The notes below the pieces were generated by a model that worked only from the letters and a program-made list of their open reading frames with translations, ran no database searches and had not been told where the DNA came from. Position numbers and translations under genes: made by a program. DNA of 56,137 nt from Ascoidea tarda (nom. inval.). Lineage: Eukaryota; Ascomycota; Saccharomycetes; Ascoideales; Ascoideaceae. This document shows, one piece after another, positions 10,297 to 20,149 of the stretch (its first letter is position 1; each line of letters opens with the position of its first letter). The stretch spans positions 1 through 56,137 of the forward strand of contig JAKTTS010000037.1 of assembly GCA_030560485.1 (NCBI GenBank), in the 5' to 3' direction.

Positions 10297-10550
10297 TGTT
10301 CCAGACTCTTACTGAAGTTCTAGCGGTGTAGTTTGGCAATTTCCAAAGCAGCACTGACTCAAAAAGATAGCTTTTTTTGTTTTCTGTGGTCGATTCTCGA
10401 AAAAATTGAAAAAGTGAAAAAGATTTCAGAGAAAAGTTTCACAAAACCAGTTTTCTGGGTCCATGCACGTGCCTATGAGTCACTTTCCGGACAACGCGTT
10501 TTCCGCAAAAAGACGATCTTTTCCGTTGAAATATGATCTTTTCACAAAAC
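10297..10550 (-). promoter_or_regulatory. FOL2 promoter with CACGTG, TGAGTCA and ACGCGT
   Basis: Within 35 bases lie CACGTG (10466-10471, Cbf1/Pho4-type E-box), TGAGTCA (10476-10482, Gcn4/AP-1-type) and ACGCGT (10494-10499, MCB-like). They sit about 170-200 bases upstream of the FOL2 ATG in a GC-richer patch. The right end abuts the stop codon of the large beta-propeller gene. Confidence 0.55.
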
Positions 10551-13500
10551 CTAGAGAAGAATGCTGTTCATCATGTCGACAACCCTCCCAGAGCAGTTGT
10601 ATGTGAGCAAGTCGCCGTCAATCACCTTGTGGTTTTGGTCCATCCATTTCACGGACTGTATTCCCAAGAGACCTCTCTCGCCGTTATCTTCTAATTGATC
10701 TTCTTCTTCCTCCTCCTCCTCTTCTTCCTCTTTTTCTCCAGTTTTCTTGTGTTCATTATCGTTTTCATCTTCCCCAAATTCTCTTTGTTCTTCTATCCGT
10801 AGATCTTCCAATAGTAGATTGTTCAATCTGTTGTATTGTTCATCAATTAACAACGTAAACAACAAAACTTCACCTGAAACACTAACAGAAAGAAATCTAT
10901 TCAATTTTGAGTAACAATTTTTATTACTGACACCCTCATTTATTCCATTCGTATTTCTTACCAATTTATCTTCAAAATTGTTTAAATACTCCCAAATTGG
11001 TAGAAAACTCCCAACTTCCAACCGGCAGACTTGATTCATATTATATCTAAATGTATCTCTTAATAATAAATCATTTTTTATTGAATAAAACCCATTAATT
11101 GTGCCTTGGATTTTATCAGAGACTATTACATTGCTAACAATATCTTCTCTATTTTCTTCACTATCGGTATCAATATCAACAACAAATCCACTATCGTAGT
11201 CTTCTGCTCTTTGTTCATTGGTTTCATCTGATTCTTCCATCCCTGCAAATTTGTTGTTTCTGTAACTATTATTGAATTCATAACTATTTTCATTGTTGCT
11301 GAATTTCGAAAAATAAACTGAATTAACTAATTGTCTCATTGAATCATCGTGATGTAATCCAATAACTTGTTTATCTTTCAAAATCTTGCATAAATATACT
11401 GAATCATCTTTACTCGAGATTAAAATCTTATCCCCAATTATTCTTATTGAAACAATCAAACTAGCTGCAACATAAAGCTCTTTTAAACTCATCTTCTTGC
11501 TAATAAAATCATAATTTATCATAAAAACCTTTCTACCTGAATGATAAATCAATGATTCATTACTTATCTGCTCAATTCCAAATACTGGTCCATCAGTCTT
11601 AAAGGAATTAATCTTATTATACACAATGACACTCTCTTTAGACTCATTTTCCTTTTCTTTTTCATTTTCTTTTTCATTTTTAGTTTTTTTCTCTTTTTCA
11701 TTTTCTCTTCCTTTTCCTTTGTCCTTATTTGCTACACTAAAACCATAAGAAACAAAAAATATCATCCCATGTCCTTTTAAACTCTTACACCCGATAACTA
11801 GTTTTTTATATGAAATATTTGAATTGGGTTTACGGACTTTCCATTCACATATTGATAATGGACTCATTTCGGAGCTAAACATTGATGAACTATCATTATC
11901 ATTATTACTATTATCATCACCACTACCATTATCATTTTCATCACTATTTTTATTTTTATTTTTATTTTTGTTTTTGTTTTTAATTCTATTTTTACCAATA
12001 ATTGATCCATCACTATTTATCTCATAGCTTTTGATTGTCTTATATCGGTTGGTGCTGAAGGTACTATTTCTAACATTATTGTTATTAAAATTGTTGCTAC
12101 TAGGGCTAGAAAAATTAAAACTTCCAGAAACAAATGTTATTTTCCTACCAACTTTGTCAGATATTATAATAAAACAATTATTTTCTCTAGAATATATGAA
12201 TTTTCTTGGCGTAAATCCCAATTTAATCTTTCTAGAACATAAACATTTTATTTCTTGAAATTTACTAATATTAAACCCATCTTCTCTTATCGACAATAGC
12301 TCACAATTATTAATATTGTTATTAATATTTAGAGGATATTTTTTGTTCTTTTTAATTTTCTCACTTATCTTTAAAGGAATTGCAAATGTAATTAACTTTT
12401 CCGTCAATTCATTTTGAAAGAAAACTCTTTTAGGGTAGTAATCTTCCCCAGCAAATGAAATATACCATAAATTTCCAGAAATTAAATACAATGAGTTCAT
12501 TCCTTCATTCTTTTGAAACTTGATAGGAATTGCTCCCAATTGTAGTTTAATAATTTCTCCAATTTCAAATTGTCCATTTTTCTTGTCAATTCCACTTGAA
12601 ATTCTAAACAACTGTCCCAACTTATCTGAAATAAAAATAAAATGTTTATTCTTCTTATAAGAAATAGCAATAAAATCATGAAAAATCCAGTTTTCTTCAA
12701 ATATCTTATTCAATTCAATTTTTTGAAAAAATTCAAACTTTTTGCGTAATTCTTCAAATCTGTAAATGAAGATATTAAAATCTTCGGTTCCATAAGCAAA
12801 ATATAAACTATGTTCAATCTTAAAAAATTTGATAAAGCATGGTTGACTTTCTAGAAAAATAGAAGACATTAACAAATTTATATGCAAAAAATCTTTCTCT
12901 TTTTCATTTTCGTCTTCATCTTCCTTCATTTCAATATCACTGTCAGGATTATAATTTTCATTTTCATTTTCATTTTTAGCTTTCAAAATCAAAAAACAAT
13001 TCAACTCAATTTTTTTCTTCTTTTCAACTTGATCAAAAACCTCATTAATGAAAACAATTTTGTTGTCTAAGATATCTCCAAATATTATATAATTAGATTG
13101 AAATATTGTTATACTCTTTTCACAAAAATCTGTCAACACAATGGATTTTTCAGTAATTTGACAGCAAATATTCAAATCTATTAATGTTGATGCAATTAAA
13201 GTTTTACTTTCCTGATCTATAATATTAAATTCGGTTATATCAACAAGATTATTTTTATTTTTATTGTTTTTGGCATTGTGATTATAATAATAAACCGAGC
13301 TTTCATATTCAAATGAAAACAATATGTATATATTTTTCTCCAATTTATTTTCTTGATTCAATAAATCAAGTACTATTGGGAAACAGTTTATTGCTTTCTT
13401 AAATTTAGAATAGGAAAAATAACTTTTAGCTTTATAGCCGAATCTCAACTGAACTAAGGAACCGTTTTTATGTTCACCGGAGATCTGCCATAATTCGTTT

Positions 13501-15596
13501 GAGGAGTAATTATATTTGTTGCAAGACTTTATAATTTTATAATCAAAAACAGGTGACAAATTTTCGTAGTGCTTCAAGTATCTTATATTTGGATATAATT
13601 TTTCTTTATTTGAAACTGGAAGACCGGATATGAAGTATATACCGTTATCTGATTTATCATCGCCAAAGATTAATTGATAGTTTGAGTTTGTGAAATTTTT
13701 TTGAAAATTTAGTTTTTCAAATATAAAAACATTCAATTGTTTTCCAATATTGAGGAGTGGATTTAGGTCTATAATATAGTTGTTTGCAATTATAACTGAA
13801 TAAATTGTGCCATTTTCTGTGGATATTAACACCTCATCGGTGTTATTTGGATCAGTAATAATATCTGATCTAATTTTTTGATCGGGACAGTAATAGTTTG
13901 TTGGAAAAGTCCAGTTGATATTAAAGACTTTAAATTGGTCAGGGATCAAGTTGACTGTATCAACTAGGATGATTTTATTGGTTAGGATGAATAGTAGTAT
14001 ATTTGGGTTTGACTTTAAGGGAATGACAAAAATTGGGATGTCAAAATTATTTGATAAAATTAGAGATTGTCTTTTTAGAGTATTTTTGAAATTGTTGTTC
14101 TGTTGAGTGTGGCTATTGGATAGAGACCAGGAGAAGATTAGTATTAGTAGTCTGTTTGTGTCAGTAATTATGAGATTGAATAATTTTAAATTTTTAGTAT
14201 GTGAGTCGCTAGATTGAGGGATATTAGTGTGCAAGTAGCAAGAGTGGAGAATATTTCCCTTCGAGGGGATTGAGTTTACGGAATATTGCAAGTTGTTGAT
14301 ACTGGAGTTATTATTGGGGATGTTTAGTTTATTGAAAATGGATATTGGACCATTATAGAAGGTTAAAGTGAAGGAGGAGTTGTTTGAGTGATTTGATAGA
14401 ATGTTTTGGATATTGTTTCTATTGGAATTGAAAGGGTTTGTATTTATAAAATTGTGATTGTTTGTTATATGAGTGTATTCGTTTGGAATGAAATTTGGAT
14501 TAAAAGTGAAATCCCAGTAGTTAAGAATGACTGGAGTGAAAGAGTTTTTGGAATGGTTGTAAAAGAAATTTATTAGTAATAGATAGTTTGAATTTAGATA
14601 GATTAGCAAGTTATCATTATTGTTATTAGTTGAATGCAAGATTGAAGCCGAGAGGATGTAGGAAGGTAGATGGAGAAAGAGGCCATTATTATTAATTTCA
14701 ATTGATGTTTTTCTTAGTATAACTGTGATTTTTTTGGTAATTTGATCATTATCATTATCATTATCGTTATTATTATCATTATTATCAGAAATGTTATTTT
14801 CGTTTTGGTTATTAATTGTGGTATTGTTGATTGTGTCATCACCAAGGGGAGTATTGCCCATTTCGTTTTCATTTTCAGTTTGATTATTGTTATGAGGCTT
14901 AGTTGTATTGAAATTAGTGGATGTATTATATAATTTTGAGTCCTGATCTTTGAAATAATTCAAAAAGGATTCGTCGTCAGAGAACGATTCGGATTCAAAT
15001 TCGCTAAAGTTGACAGTAGTGTTATTTTTAAGGCCTTGCACTTCCATGTCGATATCATTATCGATATCATTATCGATGTCATTGTCGATGTTAGAATTGG
15101 TATTGGTATTCAGCGGGCTTTTAATAAAATCGAGTAGGTCTTGATTGAGACCACTGGTGGTCTGATTTGTGGTTTGGAATTGATTATGACCAGCGTCAGG
15201 AGCAGTTTTTGGGTCGTTGGAGGGATTATTGTCAGATGTGGTGTTGTTTTGAATTGAGACATTTAGCCGGAAAATATATAGGATCTTGGGATTTGGTATT
15301 AGAGTTTGCTTCAAGACACTCGAGTACAAAGGAACAACGGCTAGGGCAGAGCAACAGTTGTGAGCAAAGGAAGCGTTGTTGACATTGAGGTCGTGCAGAG
15401 GATGAAGGGGCTCAGGGGAAGTGGAATCAAAAATATGGTCAATGGAGCGTGGGTGCCGAGTAAAGAGCGAGGGCAAGGTGGCAGGCGAGGAGGTGTTGTA
15501 AAAGTCGTCACCAAAAGATTCGGAGCAGCTGTTTCTTTCGGAGTCGCAGGCAGCATTGTTGGGGAAAGCCATGGAGCAGTGTCTGTGCTGGAGCAA
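10551..15596 (-). CDS. DDB1/CPSF_A-family triple beta-propeller protein (Mms1- or Rse1-like)
   Basis: A 1681-residue protein. Two family signatures support the call. Near residues 675-725, SPVFDYKII precedes ELWQISGEHKNGSLVQLRFG, the SGxGxxGSLxxLRxG element shared by DDB1, CPSF160/Cft1, Rse1 and Mms1. Near the C-terminus SGEVLLFTLLIDEQYNRL is followed, after a Glu-rich insert, by VIDGDLL, the family's closing motif. These proteins are scaffolds: Cft1 in mRNA 3' processing, Rse1 in the U2 snRNP, Mms1 in the Rtt101 cullin ligase. It is longer than any S. cerevisiae member because of Asn-, Asp- and Lys-rich inserts. The weak conservation favours Mms1, but Rse1 or Cft1 is not excluded. A second Met lies at residue 9. 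Confidence 0.75.
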   Translation of the reverse strand: MLQHRHCSMAFPNNAACDSERNSCSESFGDDFYNTSSPATLPSLFTRHPRSIDHIFDSTSPEPLHPLHDLNVNNASFAHNCCSALAVVPLYSSVLKQTLIPNPKILYIFRLNVSIQNNTTSDNNPSNDPKTAPDAGHNQFQTTNQTTSGLNQDLLDFIKSPLNTNTNSNIDNDIDNDIDNDIDMEVQGLKNNTTVNFSEFESESFSDDESFLNYFKDQDSKLYNTSTNFNTTKPHNNNQTENENEMGNTPLGDDTINNTTINNQNENNISDNNDNNNDNDNDNDQITKKITVILRKTSIEINNNGLFLHLPSYILSASILHSTNNNNDNLLIYLNSNYLLLINFFYNHSKNSFTPVILNYWDFTFNPNFIPNEYTHITNNHNFINTNPFNSNRNNIQNILSNHSNNSSFTLTFYNGPISIFNKLNIPNNNSSINNLQYSVNSIPSKGNILHSCYLHTNIPQSSDSHTKNLKLFNLIITDTNRLLILIFSWSLSNSHTQQNNNFKNTLKRQSLILSNNFDIPIFVIPLKSNPNILLFILTNKIILVDTVNLIPDQFKVFNINWTFPTNYYCPDQKIRSDIITDPNNTDEVLISTENGTIYSVIIANNYIIDLNPLLNIGKQLNVFIFEKLNFQKNFTNSNYQLIFGDDKSDNGIYFISGLPVSNKEKLYPNIRYLKHYENLSPVFDYKIIKSCNKYNYSSNELWQISGEHKNGSLVQLRFGYKAKSYFSYSKFKKAINCFPIVLDLLNQENKLEKNIYILFSFEYESSVYYYNHNAKNNKNKNNLVDITEFNIIDQESKTLIASTLIDLNICCQITEKSIVLTDFCEKSITIFQSNYIIFGDILDNKIVFINEVFDQVEKKKKIELNCFLILKAKNENENENYNPDSDIEMKEDEDENEKEKDFLHINLLMSSIFLESQPCFIKFFKIEHSLYFAYGTEDFNIFIYRFEELRKKFEFFQKIELNKIFEENWIFHDFIAISYKKNKHFIFISDKLGQLFRISSGIDKKNGQFEIGEIIKLQLGAIPIKFQKNEGMNSLYLISGNLWYISFAGEDYYPKRVFFQNELTEKLITFAIPLKISEKIKKNKKYPLNINNNINNCELLSIREDGFNISKFQEIKCLCSRKIKLGFTPRKFIYSRENNCFIIISDKVGRKITFVSGSFNFSSPSSNNFNNNNVRNSTFSTNRYKTIKSYEINSDGSIIGKNRIKNKNKNKNKNKNSDENDNGSGDDNSNNDNDSSSMFSSEMSPLSICEWKVRKPNSNISYKKLVIGCKSLKGHGMIFFVSYGFSVANKDKGKGRENEKEKKTKNEKENEKEKENESKESVIVYNKINSFKTDGPVFGIEQISNESLIYHSGRKVFMINYDFISKKMSLKELYVAASLIVSIRIIGDKILISSKDDSVYLCKILKDKQVIGLHHDDSMRQLVNSVYFSKFSNNENSYEFNNSYRNNKFAGMEESDETNEQRAEDYDSGFVVDIDTDSEENREDIVSNVIVSDKIQGTINGFYSIKNDLLLRDTFRYNMNQVCRLEVGSFLPIWEYLNNFEDKLVRNTNGINEGVSNKNCYSKLNRFLSVSVSGEVLLFTLLIDEQYNRLNNLLLEDLRIEEQREFGEDENDNEHKKTGEKEEEEEEEEEEDQLEDNGERGLLGIQSVKWMDQNHKVIDGDLLTYNCSGRVVDMMNSILL

Positions 15597-16068
15597 GTCG
15601 CTCTGGCTGGCATCTGAAGCAGCTGCGTCCTCTCATCTCATGGCCGTGTAAGCGCCAGCACGGGTCGTGTAATACCCAGAACGGTAAGTGTTCACGTGAC
15701 AACACGTGTACTTCAACTATGCGGGTAGCTGCAAATGCATGCGTAATCATGCATACATGCTTGTGGTGCGTGCCGGGGCATGCTGCTGACGGCAGAGGGG
15801 CTTTCATGCGCAACAACAGCTGCCGGCAGAGGTGAGACATCTGCCATTGAGGCCTCTTCAGGAGCACACAGCGATATCGTCTCTTGCGGCAGCAGAGGCT
15901 TTTGTTTCGTTTTGTTTCGTTTTGAGCTCGGTTGGTTTTGGTGCAGCTGTTTGAATCTCTCCCAACTCTGCTGCTCGAGCTGCGTCTGTCCAATTTCACC
16001 TATGTTTGCTTTGTCTTTCGATCGCTGTCTGGCCGCTATTGTCTATTGAGGATTGTTACTGAGCATCA
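15597..16068. promoter_or_regulatory. Divergent promoter, beta-propeller gene / SPT20
   Basis: A GC-richer island with two CACGTG boxes exactly 10 bases apart (15693-15698 and 15703-15708), a run of GCATGC/ATGCAT-like words at 15737-15783, and a decamer direct repeat TTTGTTTCGT at 15901-15910 and 15911-15920, continued partly by TTTGAGCTCG. It drives the minus-strand gene leftward and SPT20 rightward. Short frames crossing it look like chance ORFs. Confidence 0.6.
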
Positions 16069-18555
16069 ATGAACAGTCCCAGTCTCGATGATTCCCTTCA
16101 CAATACTCACTGCGATAATGCTGGTACCCATTTCACCACTGACAATATCAACCTAGTTGACTCTATAATCCACAACAACCACACACATACTCGCACCCAT
16201 TCCCATACCAATAATCACAATATACTTGTGAATTGCAACACCTTCTCCCACTCTACCTCAAAAGAACTTTTTATCAATTTTTACTCAAATCTAAATTTCA
16301 ACCTTCACAAAGACAGTCTAAATCAACTGGATAATGCCATTCTAGCCAGAAATAAAAACAACTCCTCTCTCTCCTTCCACATCTACAACTCCCACTACAA
16401 ATTCAACAACAACGACTCGACAATCCTGAAAAATAACCCATTAATCAAAATCTTCCTCAAGTTTATCGCTGCCCAACACTTTCCATACTTTCTCTCCCAT
16501 CTCCTACTCAACAACACCAACGCTATTAACACAAACTCTCCTAATAACAACGCTCTACTATACAACGGCAATATCATTCTAAAAATAATCGATCATAGAA
16601 ACACCCCAAACATCAAATTTTTCAAAATTCTATTAAAACCAAACAACCTATCCATATACTACGATCTACTACTTCATTTCTCTCAGAATTCCCTATTATC
16701 TGACCTGAATATCCTTCTAATCGAATCAAAAATCTTAAATTTTATTCACAAAAATTTAAATTTATCCACACCTAACTCAATATTCCACCCAGATTTACTT
16801 CTCCAAGACCAGCAAAACAATAACAACAACAATAATAATAATAACAATATTCATAGGATGGAATTTAAAAAGGACTTGAAACCTTCCACCCACACCAAAA
16901 ACTTGAGTTTGGACTCAAAATTCATAGATCTAATGTGCCTATATTCAAACGAAAACTCAAACACCTCCAAAAAGGACAAGTTCTCACGTCTAAAATACGT
17001 CGAAAATTGGAGAAAAAATATCCTAAACTCAAAGAAATTGGCAATGATATCAAACATAAAAAAAAGAGCTTCAATTTCAATAAGTCATTTAAATAATATT
17101 AACAACCTAACTAATATAAATAATGTAAAAAAAAACTCTCATCAAAAATTGAATATAATTAATAATAATCATATTCAACATCTTAATCAAAACAAACATC
17201 TTAATCAAGACCAAAATCAACACCTTAACCAAGATAATACTCAAGATAATACTCAAAATTCAAATAACTCCTCACCTCCTCCAACATACCATTCCAATAC
17301 CACTTCCACCTCAACCAACTCATTCAATACTTCAACCAACTCGTCCAATACTTCATCCATATCAAAAAAATCTCTACTTAAATTAACATCAAAATCAAAA
17401 CCAAAATCGAAATCGAAATCAAAATTAAAACAAAAAAAAGATTCTGCAAAATCTCATACAAAATCAAAATCAAAAATTCACACCACAAAAATCGATAAAA
17501 AATCGAAAGATACCAAAAAACCAAGAAAAACTTACATGACTAAAAGAAAAAAAGCAAAAATGGAAGAAGAAATGTTGAAAAATCAAAAAGATCTGGAAAA
17601 ACAAAAAAACAAAAATCTTTCCAATTCAATCCAATCTTCAACTTTCAAGATTCAATCAACACAAATGAATTCCGATGATTCTATAAACATTGACAAAAAT
17701 GTCTTTAATCAACAAAATGATCAACAAAATGATCATCAAAATAATCATCAAAATAATCATCAAAATAATCAAGCAAACCAAAATATAAATATAATAAACA
17801 ATTATCCAAATTTATTCAAAAATGATACTAATATTAAAAGCGCTATTCAATCTTCACAAAATTTGGTCATCCAAATCAATAATCAAACTAACCAAATTAA
17901 TCAAATTAACCAGGTTAACCAGGCTAACCAACTTAATCAAGTTAACCAAGCTAATAATGACAATGTAATAAATGTGCAACTAAATCAGATGAATCATTGC
18001 GATATGCCTCTTTACAATCCAATCATCTCTTCAATGAACACTTCAACAAACAATCAGCTAAATATGAACAACCCACTTATCCAATCTAGCCAATTTTTCG
18101 ATTCATCTCAATTTATTAATAACACCATAAATCTCAGTCCTCATACTAAAGTTAACCCCAACGTAAATCTATTACAACTCTCAAATCAAGCAAAGAAAAA
18201 TAATATGAATGACAACGAAAGTTTCAATTTCAATAATTTACATAACATTAATAACCTCAATAACAATTTCAGTATGAATTTTGCTAATAATTTTTATAAT
18301 AACTTTCAAACATCGCCACTTATGAACAATGGCATTGGGACCAATAATGAAAGCTTAAACAGTAGTAATGCTCAAAACAACAATGTAGTAATCAAAAATA
18401 CTTTCATGAACAACAATGTTAATATGAATATTAACAGTTTCGGAGAAAGCTTTCATGAAAACTTGAATAACAACTATGATCAGATCAATAGTTTAAATTA
18501 CAATCTCAATGTTAATAATAATAGTCAAGTTAATGGGAATAACAATTTTAGATAG
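16069..18555 (+). CDS. SPT20: SAGA complex subunit Spt20 (Ada5)
   Basis: An 828-residue Asn-rich protein. The Spt20 homology region occupies about residues 125-245: LIKIFLKFIAAQHFPYFLSHLL, then YNGNIILKIIDHR, FFKILLKPNNLSIYYDLLLHF and LLIESKILNFIHKNLNLS, matching the conserved order of the Spt20 domain (long arginine/proline-containing strands, then an ESKIL helix). Spt20 holds SAGA together and is needed for TBP recruitment. A Ser/Lys-repeat section with a basic patch (KPRKTYMTKRKKAK) lies around 440-500. The last 300 residues are Asn/Gln low complexity with NNHQ-type tandem repeats at 17701-17775. The start is the first Met. It is longer than the S. cerevisiae protein of about 600 residues. 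Confidence 0.82.
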   Translation: MNSPSLDDSLHNTHCDNAGTHFTTDNINLVDSIIHNNHTHTRTHSHTNNHNILVNCNTFSHSTSKELFINFYSNLNFNLHKDSLNQLDNAILARNKNNSSLSFHIYNSHYKFNNNDSTILKNNPLIKIFLKFIAAQHFPYFLSHLLLNNTNAINTNSPNNNALLYNGNIILKIIDHRNTPNIKFFKILLKPNNLSIYYDLLLHFSQNSLLSDLNILLIESKILNFIHKNLNLSTPNSIFHPDLLLQDQQNNNNNNNNNNNIHRMEFKKDLKPSTHTKNLSLDSKFIDLMCLYSNENSNTSKKDKFSRLKYVENWRKNILNSKKLAMISNIKKRASISISHLNNINNLTNINNVKKNSHQKLNIINNNHIQHLNQNKHLNQDQNQHLNQDNTQDNTQNSNNSSPPPTYHSNTTSTSTNSFNTSTNSSNTSSISKKSLLKLTSKSKPKSKSKSKLKQKKDSAKSHTKSKSKIHTTKIDKKSKDTKKPRKTYMTKRKKAKMEEEMLKNQKDLEKQKNKNLSNSIQSSTFKIQSTQMNSDDSINIDKNVFNQQNDQQNDHQNNHQNNHQNNQANQNINIINNYPNLFKNDTNIKSAIQSSQNLVIQINNQTNQINQINQVNQANQLNQVNQANNDNVINVQLNQMNHCDMPLYNPIISSMNTSTNNQLNMNNPLIQSSQFFDSSQFINNTINLSPHTKVNPNVNLLQLSNQAKKNNMNDNESFNFNNLHNINNLNNNFSMNFANNFYNNFQTSPLMNNGIGTNNESLNSSNAQNNNVVIKNTFMNNNVNMNINSFGESFHENLNNNYDQINSLNYNLNVNNNSQVNGNNNFR

Positions 18556-19320
18556 TTAGATTTTATTTTATAATTTTTCGCTCTTTTTTATCTTGAATTT
18601 TTTTTCAGATAGTTTCAGTCATTTCAATCATCTTGGTCATTTTAATCGTTTTGATAACTTCTTTTTATATTCATTCTTCATTTCCTTTTTGTTTAATTCA
18701 TCTTTCTTTGTTAATTTGTTTTCTTCTTTTCGATTATTTTGTGTTAGTGACATTTGCTTTTGTTTTCTCATTTATTAGAGCTCCATACAGTTTTCTTTGT
18801 CATTTTTTCTTCGTGCTTTTACATTCTGTTGCATTTTGTTAGATTTGTGTTGTGTTTGATTTCTGGTTTTTCCAAATAAACGGTTTGGGGTATTGTCTTC
18901 TTATTTCTCTTCCTCTTCTTCGTCATCATTTTCGTTATCATCATCTTCTCCTTCTACTGCTACTTCCCAAAGAAGAAATACCCGCTCATCACCCCCAGTC
19001 CACTGGCCCAAAAAAAAAATACGTATACTAATGCGAGTTTTGCTTTTCTTGCAGCTGATAACGCAGACACTTGCGTTGCATAACCGACACTAAAGAATTT
19101 TCACATCTGTCAGCAGATAGAACACGCTTTGATTGGCCAGAAAATTTGATGCGTGACTGTTCGTCTCGGGCCGTCCTATTAGCGAACAGCCGCTTTCGCT
19201 GTCCCAGCGACCGCGCATTATCGGGGTAGCATGAGTCACCGCGGTACCAATCCGCGATCGCGAACGTTGCAGCCGCGCGTTTGCGAACACTGCCCGAAAT
19301 TCTCTCACATTTGAACTAAA
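18556..19320. promoter_or_regulatory. SPT20 3' region and distal GCN4 promoter
   Basis: From 18556 to about 19010 the DNA is T-rich and I see nothing coding. A GC-rich island follows at about 19090-19310. It contains ATTGG at 19132-19136 and CCAAT at 19247-19251 (Hap-type boxes), a Gcn4-type TGAGTCA at 19232-19238, and the word GCGAAC three times (19182-19187, 19260-19265, 19283-19288). It lies about 60-280 bases upstream of the GCN4 TATA box. Confidence 0.5.
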
Positions 19321-19378
19321 TTTCTTTCGTTTTCTTTCATTTTCTCTCGTTTCCCTTCATTTTGTTTCAATATAAAAA
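19321..19378 (+). promoter_or_regulatory. GCN4 core promoter: five phased decamers and TATA box
   Basis: Five T-rich decamers run head to tail from 19321 to 19370: TTTCTTTCGT, TTTCTTTCAT, TTTCTCTCGT, TTCCCTTCAT and TTTGTTTCAA. TATAAAAA follows directly at 19371-19378. Transcription probably starts within the pyrimidine-rich stretch 19410-19490, before the first uORF. Confidence 0.6.
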
Positions 19379-19506
19379 CGATTCGCTTTTCCCATCCTCT
19401 GAATTTTCATTAAAAATTTCTCTTCTCTTTTCTTCCTTCTTTAACCTCCAACTTTCTTATTTTACTTTATCACTCTTACAGGATTTACTTATTTTAGATT
19501 TTCAAA

Positions 19507-19518
19507 ATGTCTGCTTAA
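19507..19518 (+). CDS. uORF1 of GCN4 (MSA-stop)
   Basis: ATG TCT GCT TAA in an AAAATG context, three sense codons. It is the first ATG after the TATA box. Its size and 5'-most position match the reinitiation-permissive uORF1 of S. cerevisiae GCN4, and the flanks are A/T-rich. Confidence 0.75.
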   Translation: MSA

Positions 19519-19644
19519 ATCTTGTGATTTATTACTAAAAAGAGATTTTTCGTTTGTTAGAATTAAATTTCCAATCGAAAGAATATAAAATATTTTATTA
19601 AAAACCAATTATAATCTTACACAATCAATTCACCTTTACCTCCC

Positions 19645-19659
19645 ATGTTTAAAAATTAA
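19645..19659 (+). CDS. uORF2 of GCN4 (MFKN-stop)
   Basis: ATG TTT AAA AAT TAA, four sense codons, preceded by CCC. It starts 126 bases after the uORF1 stop. Confidence 0.7.
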   Translation: MFKN

Positions 19660-19803
19660 CTATTAAAATAAATAAATTTTCTATTTTATTATAATAAAAT
19701 ATTTTTTAAAATTACATTAACTAAAAACAATAACTAAAACGAAACAATTAATTAAATATTAAATTAAGTGTTTAAAATTCTCATTTCATTATATTTTTTC
19801 AAA

Positions 19804-19818
19804 ATGATTTTGCTGTAA
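19804..19818 (+). CDS. uORF3 of GCN4 (MIL-CUG-stop)
   Basis: ATG ATT TTG CTG TAA in an AAAATG context, four sense codons, the last being CTG directly before the stop. It starts 144 bases after uORF2. Confidence 0.7.
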   Translation: MILL

Positions 19819-19861
19819 CCATTAAACCGTTTAAGAAAACTAAAGTTTTCTCTTCTTAAAG

Positions 19862-19900
19862 ATGTCTTTTCTACTTTCACACTATCATCTACTGTCTTAA
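19862..19900 (+). CDS. uORF4 of GCN4 (12 codons)
   Basis: A 12-codon frame, MSFLLSHYHL-CUG-S then TAA. It begins 43 bases after uORF3 and ends 249 bases before the GCN4 ATG. It is the longest of the four and contains a CTG codon next to the end. As the last uORF it is the candidate inhibitory one. Confidence 0.7.
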   Translation: MSFLLSHYHLLS

Positions 19901-20149
19901 CAAATCTTATTTTATCTTATCCTACTTATCGAGTCTTACTGAATCCATATCACCATAAATTACCAGTTTCAATTTTTTTTTTTGTCCTTTTTTTTGAATC
20001 ATAATCATACATTTTATTAAATTATAACAAATTTATCTGTCATTACCCTTAGTTAATATATTCAATCTTTAAACAGATTATAAATAGTTAAATTTCTATT
20101 CAAATAATTAAAAAACCAAAGAAATTAAACCAAATAAAAACAATCCTTA

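Noticed and set aside
15360-16049. Several overlapping frames across the SPT20 divergent promoter
   Set aside because: They occupy both strands of one GC-rich promoter island, overlap each other and lack motifs.
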